Assembly (NCBI GenBank): GCA_963711035.1
Contig: CAVQCN010000001.1
Span: 1,054,001 to 1,118,000, forward strand
Reading direction: 5' to 3'
DNA length: 64,000 nucleotides
Source: WHTK01 sp963711035
GTDB taxonomy: Bacteria; Chloroflexota; Dehalococcoidia; DSTF01; WHTK01
Shown here: positions 9,130 through 17,912 of the stretch, piece by piece
Numbering within the stretch: position 1 is the stretch's first letter
Layout: every line of letters starts with the position of its first letter
Translations under genes and position numbers: made by a program
Notes under the pieces: model-generated
What the model was told of the DNA's origin: nothing
Database searches by the model: none
Seen by the model: the letters and a program-made list of their open reading frames with translations, nothing else

Positions 9130-10360
9130 TCAGGCCAGCTCGGCCGGCTCTGCTTTCTCCAGCTCGAACGCCTTGTGCAGGGCGCGCACCGCGTCGGCGA
9201 CCTTGTCCTCGCTGATGATGCAGGTGATGCGGATCTCGCTGGTCGAGATCATCTCGATGTTGATGCCCGCGTCGTAGAGCGTGCGGAACATGCGCGAGGC
9301 AAAGCCGGGGGCGCTCTGAATGCCGGTACCGACGATGCTCACCTTGCCGATGCGATCGTCGGACGCCACGCCGGCGGCGTTGAGCTGCCCTGCCACGCGT
9401 TCGACGATGGGCATGGCGCGCTCGAGGTCGCCCTTGGAGACGGTGAACGTGAGGTCGGCCAGCCCTTCGGCGGAAGCGTTCTGGACGATCACGTCGACCG
9501 AGAGGTGCGCTTCGGCCATCGGCTCGAACACGGACGCGGCGATGCCGGGCCGGTCGGGCACACCGCGCAGAGTGATCTTCGCGACGTCCATGTCGTGGGC
9601 GATGCCGCGCACGCGGTTGAACTGCTCCATAGCGATGCCTCCGTGGATCAGGGTGCCGGGCGCCTCCGTGAAGCTCGAGGCGACGTAAATCGGGACGTTG
9701 TACACGGCCGCGATCTCGACCGACCGCGACTGCATAATCTTCGAGCCCTTGCTGGCCAGCTCGAGCATCTCCTCGTAGGTAATCTCGGGCAGCTTGCGGG
9801 CGTCCGGCTCCACGCGGGGGTCGGCGGTGTACACGCCGTCCACGTCGGTAAAGCGCTCGCAGCGGGCGCCGAGCACCGCGGCCATGGCGACGGCGGTCAG
9901 GTCGGAAGCGCCGCGGCCCAGGGTGGTGACGTCGAGGTCTTCGGTGATGCCCTGGAAGCCCGCGATGATGACGACGCGCCCGGCGGCGAGCTCGCGGCTC
10001 ACGCGGTCGGGCTCGATGCCGAGGATGCGGGCGCGGCTGTGCACGGAGTCGGTGCGCAGGCCGGCCTGGGCGCCGGTCAGGCTAGATGGCGTCGACGCCC
10101 ATGTTGTGCAACGCCATCGCCATCAGCGTGCTGGAGACGATCTCGCCCGTAGAGAGGAGGACGTCCATCTCGCGGTCGGTGGGGTTCTGGTTGATCTGGT
10201 GCGCCAGCTCGATCAGCTCGTCGGTCGTGTCGCCCATGGCGGAGACGACGGCGACGACGTCGTTGCCCTCGGCCTTGCGGCGGGCGATGCGCTGCGCGAC
10301 GGCGCGGATGCGGTCGGCGTTGGCGACGGAGGAGCCGCCGTATTTCTGGACGATGAGCAT
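9130..10360 (-). CDS. Aspartate kinase, interrupted by a 1-base frameshift
   Basis: First enzyme of the Lys/Thr/Met/DAP pathway (L-aspartate + ATP to 4-phospho-L-aspartate). ATG at 10360 opens MLIVQKYGGSSVANADRIR, the amino-acid-kinase ATP-binding motif. The N-terminal 92 codons end at a TAG (10082-10084) immediately after MGVDAI. The next frame resumes with SLTGAQAGLRTDS and continues to 9130, giving about 410 residues in total. The catalytic domain covers about 1-235, followed by two ACT domains (VTLRGVPDRPGIAASVF and the VSIVGTGIQSAPGFASRMF repeat) for feedback control. One surplus base near 10081-10085 explains the break. The gene is central to lysine and threonine synthesis and its homologs are intact, so a consensus error is more likely than true loss. 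Confidence 0.9.
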
Positions 10361-10583
10361 GTAGTCATCTTAGGCGAAGCGGCATTTAGGGTGAACCGGA
10401 ACCTCGACGCTGGCAGCAAGCTGAGCTCATCGGGTGCCGTATCCCCTCTCCCTCAGGGAGAGGGCGAGGGTGAGCGGTCGTAACGCTACGTTTCTGTGTC
10501 GGGCGCCGGATGCAGGTCGGAGCGCGTGTCCGGGGGAGATTCTTCGCTGCGCTCAGAATGACAACGCTGCGGGGTCCGGAGCC
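10361..10583. repeat. Intergenic repeat fragments
   Basis: No gene is seen. Two recognisable dispersed-repeat fragments are present. One is an inverted CCCTCTCCC/GGGAGAGGG motif (about 10442-10464) followed by GAGGGTGAGCGG. The other is an AGATTCTTCGCTGCGCTCAGAATGACA-like segment (about 10536-10562), which is the half-unit of the MITE-like element at 23755-23940. Confidence 0.5.
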
Positions 10584-11042
10584 TCAGGCGCGGACGACGA
10601 CGGTGCCGGCGGCCATGTCGCCGATGCGCTGGTTCTTGGAAGACGCGGCCGCAACGATGACGCCGAGCAGGTAGAGGAACGGCAGGCCGTCGATGATACG
10701 AAGGATGGTGCGGATGGCGACCTTCTGGCCGGTGAGGGTGCCGTCGACGGCGGTGACGCGGATGTTCATCACCTTCTTGCCGATCGTCTGGCCGGTCTGC
10801 GACTCGAGGACGAAGTAATAGCCCATCACGATCACGAAGAAGATCAGCGATCCCAGGGTGCCGAGTGAGGCGTTGAAGCTGGAGCCGTTGCCCGAGCTGG
10901 ACGAGCCGAAGTCGCCAAACAACACGGCCAGGATTACGAAGACCACGGCAAGGATGACGACATCGATGATCGCGGCGACGATCCGCGGACCCATGACGTT
11001 CTCTGTGGTGGTTACCTGTTCTGGTTGGGTCGCTTCATTCAT
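10584..11042 (-). CDS. RDD family membrane protein
   Basis: 152-residue protein of the RDD family. The N-terminal region has PRIVAAIIDVVILAVVFV (membrane helix with the family's conserved R and D), a Ser/Gly linker, a second helix (LIFFVIVMGYYFVLE), then the typical TGQTIGKKVMNIRV strand and the C-terminal R..D motif (RTILRIIDGLPFLYLLG...QRIGDMAAGTVVV). RDD proteins are small integral membrane proteins of mostly unknown function; some act as Na+/H+ antiporters. No operon partner is evident: it sits between aspartokinase and homoserine kinase on the same strand. Confidence 0.9.
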   Translation of the reverse strand: MNEATQPEQVTTTENVMGPRIVAAIIDVVILAVVFVILAVLFGDFGSSSSGNGSSFNASLGTLGSLIFFVIVMGYYFVLESQTGQTIGKKVMNIRVTAVDGTLTGQKVAIRTILRIIDGLPFLYLLGVIVAAASSKNQRIGDMAAGTVVVRA

Positions 11043-11127
11043 GGCGCGAGTCTAGTGGGAAGCGTAGGCGCTGAAAAGAAGCATTTTTCAGCACATTTCC
11101 GACGTGAATGGACGACAGTTCGCGGCG

Positions 11128-12000
11128 CTAGCTCTGGTCGATAACGTGCGCGCCCTGCGTTGTCGGCGTCGTGATGATGCTGCGGCCGCTGAAGCCGCTG
11201 GCGATGGCTGCCTGCGTCATGAGCCGCGCCACGCGCTCCTCGCCGTCCTGCACCAGCGCCGCGACTGTGGAGCCGCCACCGGAGAGGTAGGCGGCCGCGG
11301 CGCCGGCGTTGCGGGCGGCCTCCATGATCGGGTTGAGGCCGGGGAAGATCTCGCCGCGCACGGGCTGGTGAATGTGGTCCTGGGTTGCCTCGTGCAGCAG
11401 GTCGTAGCGGCCGGCGCCGAGGGCGGCGACGAGCAGCGCCGAGCGGCTCAGGTTGAAGATCGTGTCGTCGCGGGAGAACTCGCGCGGCAGGCGCCGGCGG
11501 CTCTCCTGGGTGGGCATCTCGAAGTCGGGCACAAAAACGACGACCTTGAGGTCGTCCGGCAGGGCCGCCGCCAGGTGCAGCAGCTGGGAGTCGCGTCTGA
11601 CGACGATCTGCAGGCCACCGAAGAGGCAGGGCGCCATGTTGTCGGGGTGGTTCTCCAGCTTCGTGCCCAACGCCAGTAGAGTCTCGCCGTCGAGGGCGTT
11701 GTCTTGCAGGGCATTGCCGGCCAGCAGCCCGGCGGCGCGCAGCGCGGCGCTGGCGCCGAGGCCTCGTGCCAAGGGAATGGCGCCGTCCCACTCGACGGCG
11801 ATGGGTGGGGCGCTGTCGGCGCCGCCAAACGTCGCCTGTACGCCCTGCTCCACCAGCCGCTCGATACCGCTGACGCTGCGCGGCGGCCGCTTCACCGTCT
11901 CGATCGTGACGGTGGCCCAGAGGTCAAGGGCCATGCCCAGGCAGTCGAAGCCGGAGCCGAGGTTGGCGGAGGTAGCGGCGGCGCGGACGCTGATTCGCAT
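11128..12000 (-). CDS. thrB: Homoserine kinase
   Basis: GHMP-family kinase, 290 residues, which phosphorylates homoserine on the way to threonine. It begins MRISVRAAATSANLGSGFDC, the family's N-terminal motif 1 (S/T-A-N-L-G-x-G-F-D). The phosphate-binding loop is ARGLGASAALRAAGLLAGN (motif 2; the usual GLGSSSA appears as GLGASAA). Motif 3 is AAAAYLSGGGSTVAAL near residue 240. It lies close to aspartokinase and on the same strand, consistent with a threonine-branch grouping. The start is ATG at 12000; no strong ribosome binding site is visible. Confidence 0.93.
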   Translation of the reverse strand: MRISVRAAATSANLGSGFDCLGMALDLWATVTIETVKRPPRSVSGIERLVEQGVQATFGGADSAPPIAVEWDGAIPLARGLGASAALRAAGLLAGNALQDNALDGETLLALGTKLENHPDNMAPCLFGGLQIVVRRDSQLLHLAAALPDDLKVVVFVPDFEMPTQESRRRLPREFSRDDTIFNLSRSALLVAALGAGRYDLLHEATQDHIHQPVRGEIFPGLNPIMEAARNAGAAAAYLSGGGSTVAALVQDGEERVARLMTQAAIASGFSGRSIITTPTTQGAHVIDQS

Positions 12001-12178
12001 GACGGGCCTAGTGTACGCGAGGCGCTGGTTACGCCCGAGGCAACGGGTCTAGAATTTGTGTCGCAGATACGCGTGCGTTTAGCTGCTGCTCCGTTGAACG
12101 ATCACCCGTGACGCTTCGGGTGTTGCACGCTGTGTGGCAGGTTGGGCGGGATGCTAATCCCTCGAGAGGAAGAGAGAC

Positions 12179-12643
12179 GTGGCTCAGATCAACATCGGCG
12201 ACCAGGCGCCCGACTTCGAGACGGTCAACGACCAGGACGAACCGGTCAAGCTCAGCGACTTTCGCGGCAAGCGCGTGGTGCTCTATTTCTACCCCAAGGA
12301 CGACACGACCGGCTGCACGGCGCAGGCCTGCGGCTTCCGCGACCACTACGCCGAGATCGAGGCCAAGGACGCGGTTGTGCTCGGTGTCAGTCCAGACGGC
12401 GTGAAGTCGCACCAGCGCTTCAAGGCCAAGCACGACCTGCCGTTCCCGCTGCTCGTGGACAGCGATCACACGATCGCGGAGGCGTACGGCGTCTGGCAGG
12501 AGAAGTCGATGTACGGCCGCAAATACATGGGCATCGTGCGCAGCCACTTCGTAATCGACGAGCAAGGTAAGGTCGTCGACGTGAAGTACAAGGTGAGCCC
12601 GGCCGACAGCGTTAGCAAGTCGATTGCGACGCTGACAGGCTGA
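12179..12643 (+). CDS. bcp: Thioredoxin-dependent peroxiredoxin, Bcp type (copy 1)
   Basis: 154-residue Bcp/PrxQ-family peroxiredoxin reducing H2O2 and organic hydroperoxides with thioredoxin. Key features are the VVLYFYPKDDTTGCTAQACGF segment with peroxidatic Cys46 and a second Cys51 five residues on, the atypical two-Cys arrangement of Bcp, and the GVSPDGVKSHQRFKAKHDLPFPLL core. The start is GTG at 12179 behind AGAGGAAGAGAGAC. It is a tandem duplicate of the next gene, 81 bp downstream on the same strand, with about two thirds of residues identical by eye. Confidence 0.94.
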   Translation: MAQINIGDQAPDFETVNDQDEPVKLSDFRGKRVVLYFYPKDDTTGCTAQACGFRDHYAEIEAKDAVVLGVSPDGVKSHQRFKAKHDLPFPLLVDSDHTIAEAYGVWQEKSMYGRKYMGIVRSHFVIDEQGKVVDVKYKVSPADSVSKSIATLTG

Positions 12644-12724
12644 TGATTGGCAGTTACAACCCCGCTGCACTGTCTTACAATTGGTAAGCGAATGGTTTGT
12701 AAAGGCTAGAGAAGGGACGAAGAC

Positions 12725-13186
12725 ATGGCAGAGATCAAAGTCGGCGACCAGGCCCCGGACTTCGAGACGACGAGCGACAAGGGCGACAAGATCAAGCTGA
12801 GCGACTACCGCGGCAAGCGGGTCGTGCTCTACTTCTACCCCAAGGACGACACCCCCGGCTGCACGATTCAGGCCTGCGGCTTCCGCGACGTCTATACGGA
12901 CGTCGAAAGCAAGAACGCCGTCGTGCTCGGCGTTAGCCCGGACGGCGTCGACTCGCATATTGCCTTCCGCGACAAGTTCGGACTGCCCTTCCCGCTGCTG
13001 ACGGACGAGGACAAGTCAATCTCGCAGACCTACGGCGTCTGGCAGGAGCGCGAGCGGGACGGCAACAAGTTCATGGGCGTTGCCCGCAGTCACTTCGTCA
13101 TCGACGAGCAGGGCAAGGTCGTCGACGTGCAGTACAACGTGGCGCCCGCAGACAGCATCACGCTGTCGATGAAGACGCTGGCGTAA
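12725..13186 (+). CDS. bcp: Thioredoxin-dependent peroxiredoxin, Bcp type (copy 2)
   Basis: 153-residue paralogue of the preceding gene: the same DDTPGCTIQACGF motif with Cys46 and Cys51 and the same GVSPDGVDSHIAFRDKFGLPFPLL core. ATG at 12725 has AGAAGGGACGAAGAC upstream. It is followed 20 bp later by an intrinsic terminator at 13207-13244, so the two peroxiredoxins probably form one transcript. Differences cluster in the region after the active site (E/R-rich QERERDGN versus QEKSMYGR), which may alter substrate or partner. Confidence 0.94.
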   Translation: MAEIKVGDQAPDFETTSDKGDKIKLSDYRGKRVVLYFYPKDDTPGCTIQACGFRDVYTDVESKNAVVLGVSPDGVDSHIAFRDKFGLPFPLLTDEDKSISQTYGVWQERERDGNKFMGVARSHFVIDEQGKVVDVQYNVAPADSITLSMKTLA

Positions 13187-13206
13187 CTAGCTCGGGTCGA
13201 GTTCGA

Positions 13207-13244
13207 AAAGGCGCCTGCTCCCGGCAAGCAGGCGCCTTTTGTTT
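13207..13244 (+). terminator. Intrinsic terminator after the peroxiredoxin pair
   Basis: Stem AAAAGGCGCCTGCT paired with AGCAGGCGCCTTTT around a short CCCGGCA loop, followed by TTTTGTTT. It sits 20 bp after the copy-2 stop codon. Confidence 0.9.
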
Positions 13245-13330
13245 ACGTTGGAGATAGGTCATGTGCACGTAACGCGGGAAAGAGTAAAGTCCGTGCTTGT
13301 CAGAACAATCGCATAGAAGGAGGGTTCGTC

Positions 13331-14227
13331 ATGCTGCTCGTCACAGGAGGCACCGGGTTCGTAGGGTCCGCGGTGGCGGACGAGCTGCTCTCGCGGGGTG
13401 AATCCGTGGCCGTGTTGAGCCGGGACGGATCGAAGGTCCAACAGCGCTTCGGGGATGGTATGGAGGCACGTGAGGGCGACGTGCGATATGCAGACCAGCT
13501 TGCCGTCGCGATGAAGGGCATCGATACGGTGATCGACTGCGTGCAGTTCCCGACCTCGCCGATCGAAATCCCGCGCAAGGGCTGGACCTTCGAGGAGATC
13601 GACTACAAAGGCACGTTGCACCAGGTAGACGCCGCGAAGGCGGCGGGCGTGCGCCGCTACGTCTACGTCAGCGGTGTCGGCGCTGCGGAAGACGCGGAGA
13701 AACACTGGTTCCGCTTCAAGTGGCTGGCGGAGCAGTACGTGGCCGCCAGCGGCCTGGCCTGGACCACCATCCGGCCGACCTGGATCTACGGCCCCAACGA
13801 TAGCTCGCTCAATCGCCTGCTGGGCTTCAGCCGCTTTCTGCCCTTCGTGCCGCTGTTCGGCGACGGCAAGCAGGCGATGCAGCCCGTCTTCGTCAACGAC
13901 GTCGCGCGGGTAGCCGTGGATGCAGCGCTGTCGCCCGCGGCCGAGGGCAAGCTCATCGAGCTCGGCGGCCCGGACGTGATGACAATGAACGAGGTGCTGC
14001 GGACGGCGCTGCATGTCATGAAACGCCGGCGCTTCATCCTGCACCAGCCTGTCTTCGTCGGTAAGCTGGCGGGTCGCCTGGCGTCGCTGCTGCCGACGCC
14101 ACCGCTCAGCGCAGACGCGGTCGATTTCATCAACGCGCCGGCAGTCGCGGACAACACGGCGCTCGAACAGACGCTGCAGCCGAAGCTGACACCGCTGCGG
14201 GAAGGTCTGGAGACGTATCTCGCTTAG
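13331..14227 (+). CDS. NAD(P)-binding epimerase/NmrA-like protein (NDUFA9/complex I-associated type)
   Basis: 298-residue extended short-chain dehydrogenase. The N-terminal Rossmann motif is MLLVTGGTGFVGSAVADELL (GxxGxxG), followed by EGDVRY and a SGVG strand. Instead of a clean YxxxK it has HWFRFKWLAEQYV, so classic epimerase chemistry is doubtful. The WTTIRPTWIYGPND motif and the FVNDVARVAV segment place it with the atypical NDUFA9/NmrA-like group, often redox-sensing or quinone-biosynthesis linked. ATG at 13331 follows AGAAGGAGGG. It converges with the TlpA-like gene and the two stop ends overlap by four bases (14224-14227). Confidence 0.85.
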   Translation: MLLVTGGTGFVGSAVADELLSRGESVAVLSRDGSKVQQRFGDGMEAREGDVRYADQLAVAMKGIDTVIDCVQFPTSPIEIPRKGWTFEEIDYKGTLHQVDAAKAAGVRRYVYVSGVGAAEDAEKHWFRFKWLAEQYVAASGLAWTTIRPTWIYGPNDSSLNRLLGFSRFLPFVPLFGDGKQAMQPVFVNDVARVAVDAALSPAAEGKLIELGGPDVMTMNEVLRTALHVMKRRRFILHQPVFVGKLAGRLASLLPTPPLSADAVDFINAPAVADNTALEQTLQPKLTPLREGLETYLA

Positions 14228-14892
14228 GGAATCTTGGCGTCGCTCTGCTTGATAGCGTCCCAGCCGGCGATTGCTTCCTGCACCGACGACTCCATGACGT
14301 TGGTCTGCACCTGACCGCTGATCACGCGCGTGATCACGCCGTTGGCGTCGATGAAGTAGCTCTCTGGCAGGCCGAGCGTGACGTTGTAGCGCTTGATGAT
14401 CGCCTCAGTCGGGTCGTAGCCGATGGCGGTGAGCTTGATGTCGAGGTTGTTGAGGAAGGCAGAGGCGCCTTCCACCGATTCGCCGTCGTTCACGGCGATC
14501 ACGGCCAGATTGCCGGCATCGGGACCGTACTGATCCAGCATCGTCATCATGTCAGGCATCTCGTAGCGACAGGGTCCGCACCAGGACGCCCAGAAGTTGA
14601 GAAACACGGGCCGTCCGCGGTAATCGGAGAGCCGCTGGCGCTGGCCGTCGAAGGTGGAGAACTCGAAGTCTGGCGCCAGGTCGCCAGCTTCCAGGCCGAC
14701 TTTCAGGCCGCTCTGGTTCGGCGTGTCGACTGACGTGTCGGCGGCGCGGACCTGCACGCTCTGGCCGCTGCTGTTGCTGACGGTGGCCTTGTCCGACTTG
14801 AAGAGCAGGCCGGCCTGCCACAGTACGAGCAACGCGATCATCACGACGGCGGAGGCGAGGGCGAGTCGGACGAGCTGGTTTGGCTGGTTCAT
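14224..14892 (-). CDS. Membrane-anchored TlpA/ResA-like thioredoxin
   Basis: 222-residue thiol-disulfide oxidoreductase. One N-terminal membrane helix (about residues 9-30) is followed by a linker and an AhpC/TSA-Redoxin domain from about residue 70 (DLAPDFEF). The active site is WASWCGPCRYEMP with Cys105 and Cys108, and the cis-Pro region is LGLPESYFIDANG. Such proteins face outside and reduce cytochrome c apoprotein or other Cys pairs, which would fit the cytochrome c and bd oxidase genes elsewhere in the window. The ATG at 14892 opens MNQPNQLVRLAL. Convergent with the epimerase gene. Confidence 0.92.
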   Translation of the reverse strand: MNQPNQLVRLALASAVVMIALLVLWQAGLLFKSDKATVSNSSGQSVQVRAADTSVDTPNQSGLKVGLEAGDLAPDFEFSTFDGQRQRLSDYRGRPVFLNFWASWCGPCRYEMPDMMTMLDQYGPDAGNLAVIAVNDGESVEGASAFLNNLDIKLTAIGYDPTEAIIKRYNVTLGLPESYFIDANGVITRVISGQVQTNVMESSVQEAIAGWDAIKQSDAKIP

Positions 14893-14962
14893 GGCAGAAG
14901 GAGAGCCCTCGTGGGCGAGGGCTGCTCCTTCTAGCTTACGACGCGATGGGGTTTGCAGAAAG

Positions 14963-15130
14963 TCAGGCTACGGCGCGACTCTCCACTCTGACGGTTTCGG
15001 TAGGCGCGGGGACGGTGCGGGCGCATTGCAGACAGCGCCACTCATTATCGTCAATGCTCTCGAGGTAAGCGGCGCCGCCGCAACGCGGACAGGCGTTCAG
15101 TCGCATGCCAATTCGCTTCTTGCTGTTCAT
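14963..15130 (-). CDS. Small zinc-ribbon protein
   Basis: 55-residue protein. ATG at 15130 is preceded by a strong GAGGAGG (revcomp of about 15137-15143). It encodes a basic start (MNSKKRIGMR), then a four-Cys zinc ribbon with knuckles CPRCGG and CLQC spaced 16 residues apart, and a short tail ending at TGA 14963. The knuckle spacing and ribosome binding site make it a credible gene despite its size. Function unknown; small zinc ribbons of this kind often act as nucleic-acid-binding or protein-binding modules. Confidence 0.75.
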   Translation of the reverse strand: MNSKKRIGMRLNACPRCGGAAYLESIDDNEWRCLQCARTVPAPTETVRVESRAVA

Positions 15131-15290
15131 GTTCTAGACCTCCTCACGGTCTCGGGTGTGGTACCTCTCCGTGATCGGGATCAGGCTATCTCTAATTGCT
15201 TCTCTTTCGATTACAGAGTGACTACGGCGGCGTTAAGGATCTATGAAATCGGCTGCGTGAGGCGGCGCGAGAGACTGGTAGACTTGGATC

Positions 15291-16052
15291 ATGAATCGAC
15301 CGCCGCAAGCCATCTTGTTTGACATAGGGAGTACGCTCTGGAGCTCGCCTCCGGAGGACGAGGCCGCGCTGCAGCGGTGCTACGGCCGCGGCCGCGAGAT
15401 CCTCCTCGAAGTGCTGCCCGGCGTGCCTCCTGTCGAGGCCCTGATCGACGCGGTCGAAGGCTACTTCGCCGAGTGGGAGGAGAACTGGCGCCGCGACTCT
15501 TCCCTCGTCACGCAGGAGCCGACTACCGCCTTCGTCGCGACTGCCCTGGGTTCGCTGAACATCGCGCCGCCGCCGGACCAGCTGCAGCGCTTCACTGACG
15601 CCATCCTCGAGACCAGCATCTACACCGCGAAAGTGCTGGAGCCGGAGCCCGACATGGTCGAGGCGCTGGCGGCGCTGCACGGGATGGGGCTGCGCCTGGG
15701 CTGCGTCTCCAACGCCTTCATGACCGCGGCCACGTTGGACCAGATCATGACCGAGCGGGGCCTGGGGCAATACCTCGAGCTCACTGTGTCGTCCTGTGAG
15801 CTGGGCTATCGCAAACCGCACGCCGCCATCTACCATGCTGCGATCGACAAAATGAGTCTCGACCCGGCGCAGACCATGTTCGTCGGCGACCGCCTCGATG
15901 CTGACGTGGCAGGCCCGGCAGCGCTGGGCATGAGCACCGCCCTGACGCTGCAGTACCGCACGGAGGACCTGTCCAACGCCACCGTGCAGCCCGACGTGGT
16001 GATCAACCACCTGCGCGAGCTCGCGGCGTTTATCCGCGACGCAAGCGATTAG
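15291..16052 (+). CDS. HAD-superfamily hydrolase
   Basis: 253-residue HAD hydrolase. Motif I is ILFDIGSTLW with nucleophile Asp11; the usual second Asp (DxD) is Gly, seen in a subset of family members such as FDIG-type proteins. It has a helical C1 cap (about 30-110), motif II in GCVSNAFMT, motif III Lys in GYRKPHAAIYHAA and motif IV FVGDRLDADV. It is probably a phosphatase or dehalogenase-like enzyme, and the missing general-acid Asp favours non-phosphatase chemistry or weak activity. The substrate cannot be read from the sequence. It stands alone between the zinc ribbon (divergent) and uppP (convergent). Confidence 0.88.
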   Translation: MNRPPQAILFDIGSTLWSSPPEDEAALQRCYGRGREILLEVLPGVPPVEALIDAVEGYFAEWEENWRRDSSLVTQEPTTAFVATALGSLNIAPPPDQLQRFTDAILETSIYTAKVLEPEPDMVEALAALHGMGLRLGCVSNAFMTAATLDQIMTERGLGQYLELTVSSCELGYRKPHAAIYHAAIDKMSLDPAQTMFVGDRLDADVAGPAALGMSTALTLQYRTEDLSNATVQPDVVINHLRELAAFIRDASD

Positions 16053-16150
16053 AGCAGTTCAATCCAGTCAAGCCTGATCAGAACGTCGGGCGGCGAAGCA
16101 ACCGGTTTCATCGGTGTTTTGGCTTGCGCGTGGTTGCGCGGGACGCAGTC

Positions 16151-16996
16151 CTAGAGGACGCCGGCGAGGGCCAGCGCGATGACGAGCGTGCCCATGGCGA
16201 TGCGATAGCGGATGAACGCGGTCAGCGGGTTGAAGCGCAGAAACCGGATCAGGAAGGCGATCGCCGCGTAGCCGACGATGGCGGCGGCGATCATGCCGAT
16301 GGCGTAGACAGCGGCCTCGTTGTGGACAGTGGTGCTCTCGGCGTGGCCTCGGATGACGTCGAGGAGCTTCTTGCCGCCCGCGCCGGCGATGATCGGCGCC
16401 GAGAGCAGGAAGGCAAAGACGGCGGCCTCGTCGCGGCGGAAGCCGTCCATCATGCCGGCCGAGATCGTGATGCCGGAGCGCGAGACGCCGGGGATCAGGG
16501 CGATGGCCTGTGCGGCGCCGACCAGGAGCGCGTCGAAGGTACTGGCAGAGCTGATGTCTCGTTCGCCGCGGCCGTAGCGATCCGCCAGCCACATCGGCAG
16601 GCAGAAGACGATGAGCATGGCGCCGACCAGTATGGGTGAACGGAAGGCGTGGTCCGCCGAGCTTTCCAGCAGGACACCCGCGATGGCGGCCGGGATCGTG
16701 CCGACGATGAGCAGCCATGCGAGTCTTGACTCGTTCGTGAGGTCCCAACGTCGCGCCGAGATGCTGGCGATCCAGCCTCGGGCCAGGTTCCAGACGGTGA
16801 CCCGAAAGTAGATGAGGACGGCTGCCAGCGTGCCGAGGTGGATTGCGGCGTCGAACTGCAGGCCGAACTGGTTGTCGGAAAGGCCGAGGACGTGCTGGCC
16901 GATGATGAGGTGGCCGGTGGAAGAGACGGGAAGGAATTCAGTCAGACCCTGAATCACCCCGAGGATGGCAGCGTTGAGGACGTCCGACATTGCCAT
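16151..16996 (-). CDS. uppP: Undecaprenyl-diphosphatase
   Basis: 281-residue BacA/UppP family membrane enzyme that dephosphorylates undecaprenyl diphosphate for reuse in peptidoglycan synthesis. The N-terminal signature is GVIQGLTEFLPVSSTGHLII, with the catalytic Glu and Ser-Ser-Thr-Gly-His, and the second signature is ALIPGVSRSGITIS. About eight membrane helices are visible. ATG at 16996 (or 16990) starts MAMSDVLNAAILG. Its presence implies a peptidoglycan or other polyprenol-based envelope pathway in this organism. Confidence 0.96.
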   Translation of the reverse strand: MAMSDVLNAAILGVIQGLTEFLPVSSTGHLIIGQHVLGLSDNQFGLQFDAAIHLGTLAAVLIYFRVTVWNLARGWIASISARRWDLTNESRLAWLLIVGTIPAAIAGVLLESSADHAFRSPILVGAMLIVFCLPMWLADRYGRGERDISSASTFDALLVGAAQAIALIPGVSRSGITISAGMMDGFRRDEAAVFAFLLSAPIIAGAGGKKLLDVIRGHAESTTVHNEAAVYAIGMIAAAIVGYAAIAFLIRFLRFNPLTAFIRYRIAMGTLVIALALAGVL

Positions 16997-17087
16997 ACAC
17001 GCTAGACGCCGCGCCGTTCGGTGACAAGCGGGGGAAACCCGCGTCGAAGAGCAAAGTCGACCCTACACCAGGGGTATACGCCTCCGG

Positions 17088-17129
17088 CACGAAGAGAGGG
17101 CGCTCCACCGTGAGCGCCCTCTCTTCGTG
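17088..17129. terminator. Strong hairpin between VOC gene and uppP
   Basis: Perfect 18-bp stem (17088-17105 with 17112-17129) and a six-base loop (CACCGT). It lies 17 bp past the stop of the VOC gene on the minus strand and upstream of uppP. There is no long T tract on either side, so it may be a weak terminator or an RNA-stabilising hairpin. Confidence 0.6.
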
Positions 17130-17145
17130 TGTTCGGTTGAGTGAG

Positions 17146-17496
17146 CTACATGCCCTTGAACAGGCCGACGATGTTGCCTTCCGGGTCGGCGAACTGGGCC
17201 ATCATGCCTTCGCCCGGGATCTGCATGGGCGGCATGATCACCTTGCCGCCGTTCGCGACGGCCGTGTCGAGCGTGGCCTGAACGTCGTCTGTCTCGACGT
17301 AGAAGGTGACGCGACCGTAGCCCGGGCCGGGCATCTCGGCGATGCCGCCACCGATGCCGCCGGACTGCGTGTCGACGATGCCGTAGTTCATCGGGTTGTC
17401 GGCATTGACCTTCCAGCCGAAAAGGTTCGCGTAGAAGCTCTGCAGCTTCTTGCCATCTTTGCCCACGATCTCGAAGTGCGTTACCGGGTGAGGCAT
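17146..17496 (-). CDS. VOC family (glyoxalase/bleomycin-resistance fold) protein
   Basis: 116-residue VOC protein with two beta-alpha-beta-beta-beta modules: THFEIVGKDGKKLQSFYANLFGW at the start, YGRVTFYVETDDVQATLD in the middle and MAQFADPEGNIVGLFK at the end. This matches the small glyoxalase-like group near CFP32 of mycobacteria. Metal-ligand positions (H at residue 7, E in the final strand region) are only partly conserved, so the reaction is uncertain. It is followed by the 17088-17129 hairpin. Confidence 0.88.
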   Translation of the reverse strand: MPHPVTHFEIVGKDGKKLQSFYANLFGWKVNADNPMNYGIVDTQSGGIGGGIAEMPGPGYGRVTFYVETDDVQATLDTAVANGGKVIMPPMQIPGEGMMAQFADPEGNIVGLFKGM

Positions 17497-17762
17497 GGGA
17501 ATGTCCTTTCTTCTCTCTGCCGGCCGTGTCGTTCGGCCTGAGTGTACGAGTGCTGCGTCGCACAGTGTAACGGTTGTCAGGCCCTAATTGGCGTGGTCCG
17601 TCCAGGAATCGCGGCGTGATCGCCGGACTGTCCGGAAAGCCATGCCGCTCGTCCAGGGCTTGGGACCGTACCAGGAGACTTAATGTCGATGAAACGGTTG
17701 TGTAACCCGGACGTAAAGAGCAGCTTCTAGGCTACAACTACAAGTTTCGCAGGAGGTTCCGG

Positions 17763-17900
17763 ATGAAAAGCGACACCAAAGGGACGGTCGACGTCAAGAA
17801 CGGAATCGCTGAGGACCGTGTCGTCCTGCGAATCGTGAGGGAAGCGCTTCGATCGGAGTTTCCCCAGGTCCGCTTCGCCCCGAAGGGCGCGGCGGCCTAG
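17763..17900 (+). CDS. Short hypothetical protein
   Basis: 45 residues beginning MKSDTKGTVDVKNGI and ending in PKGAAA. ATG at 17763 follows CAGGAGG (17750-17756), a strong ribosome binding site, and a second GGGAGG site overlaps its end to start the next gene. The ribosome binding site and the tight spacing to 17913 suggest a real two-gene unit. No family recognised; the middle part (EDRVVLRIVREALRSEF) looks helical and charged. Confidence 0.5.
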   Translation: MKSDTKGTVDVKNGIAEDRVVLRIVREALRSEFPQVRFAPKGAAA

Positions 17901-17912
17901 GGAGGTCCCCTC

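Noticed and set aside
9126..10152. Continuation of the SnoaL frame to 10152
   Set aside because: It runs antisense through aspartokinase, and the extra 340 residues match nothing. A one-base shift giving a stop at 9123-9125 is a simpler explanation.
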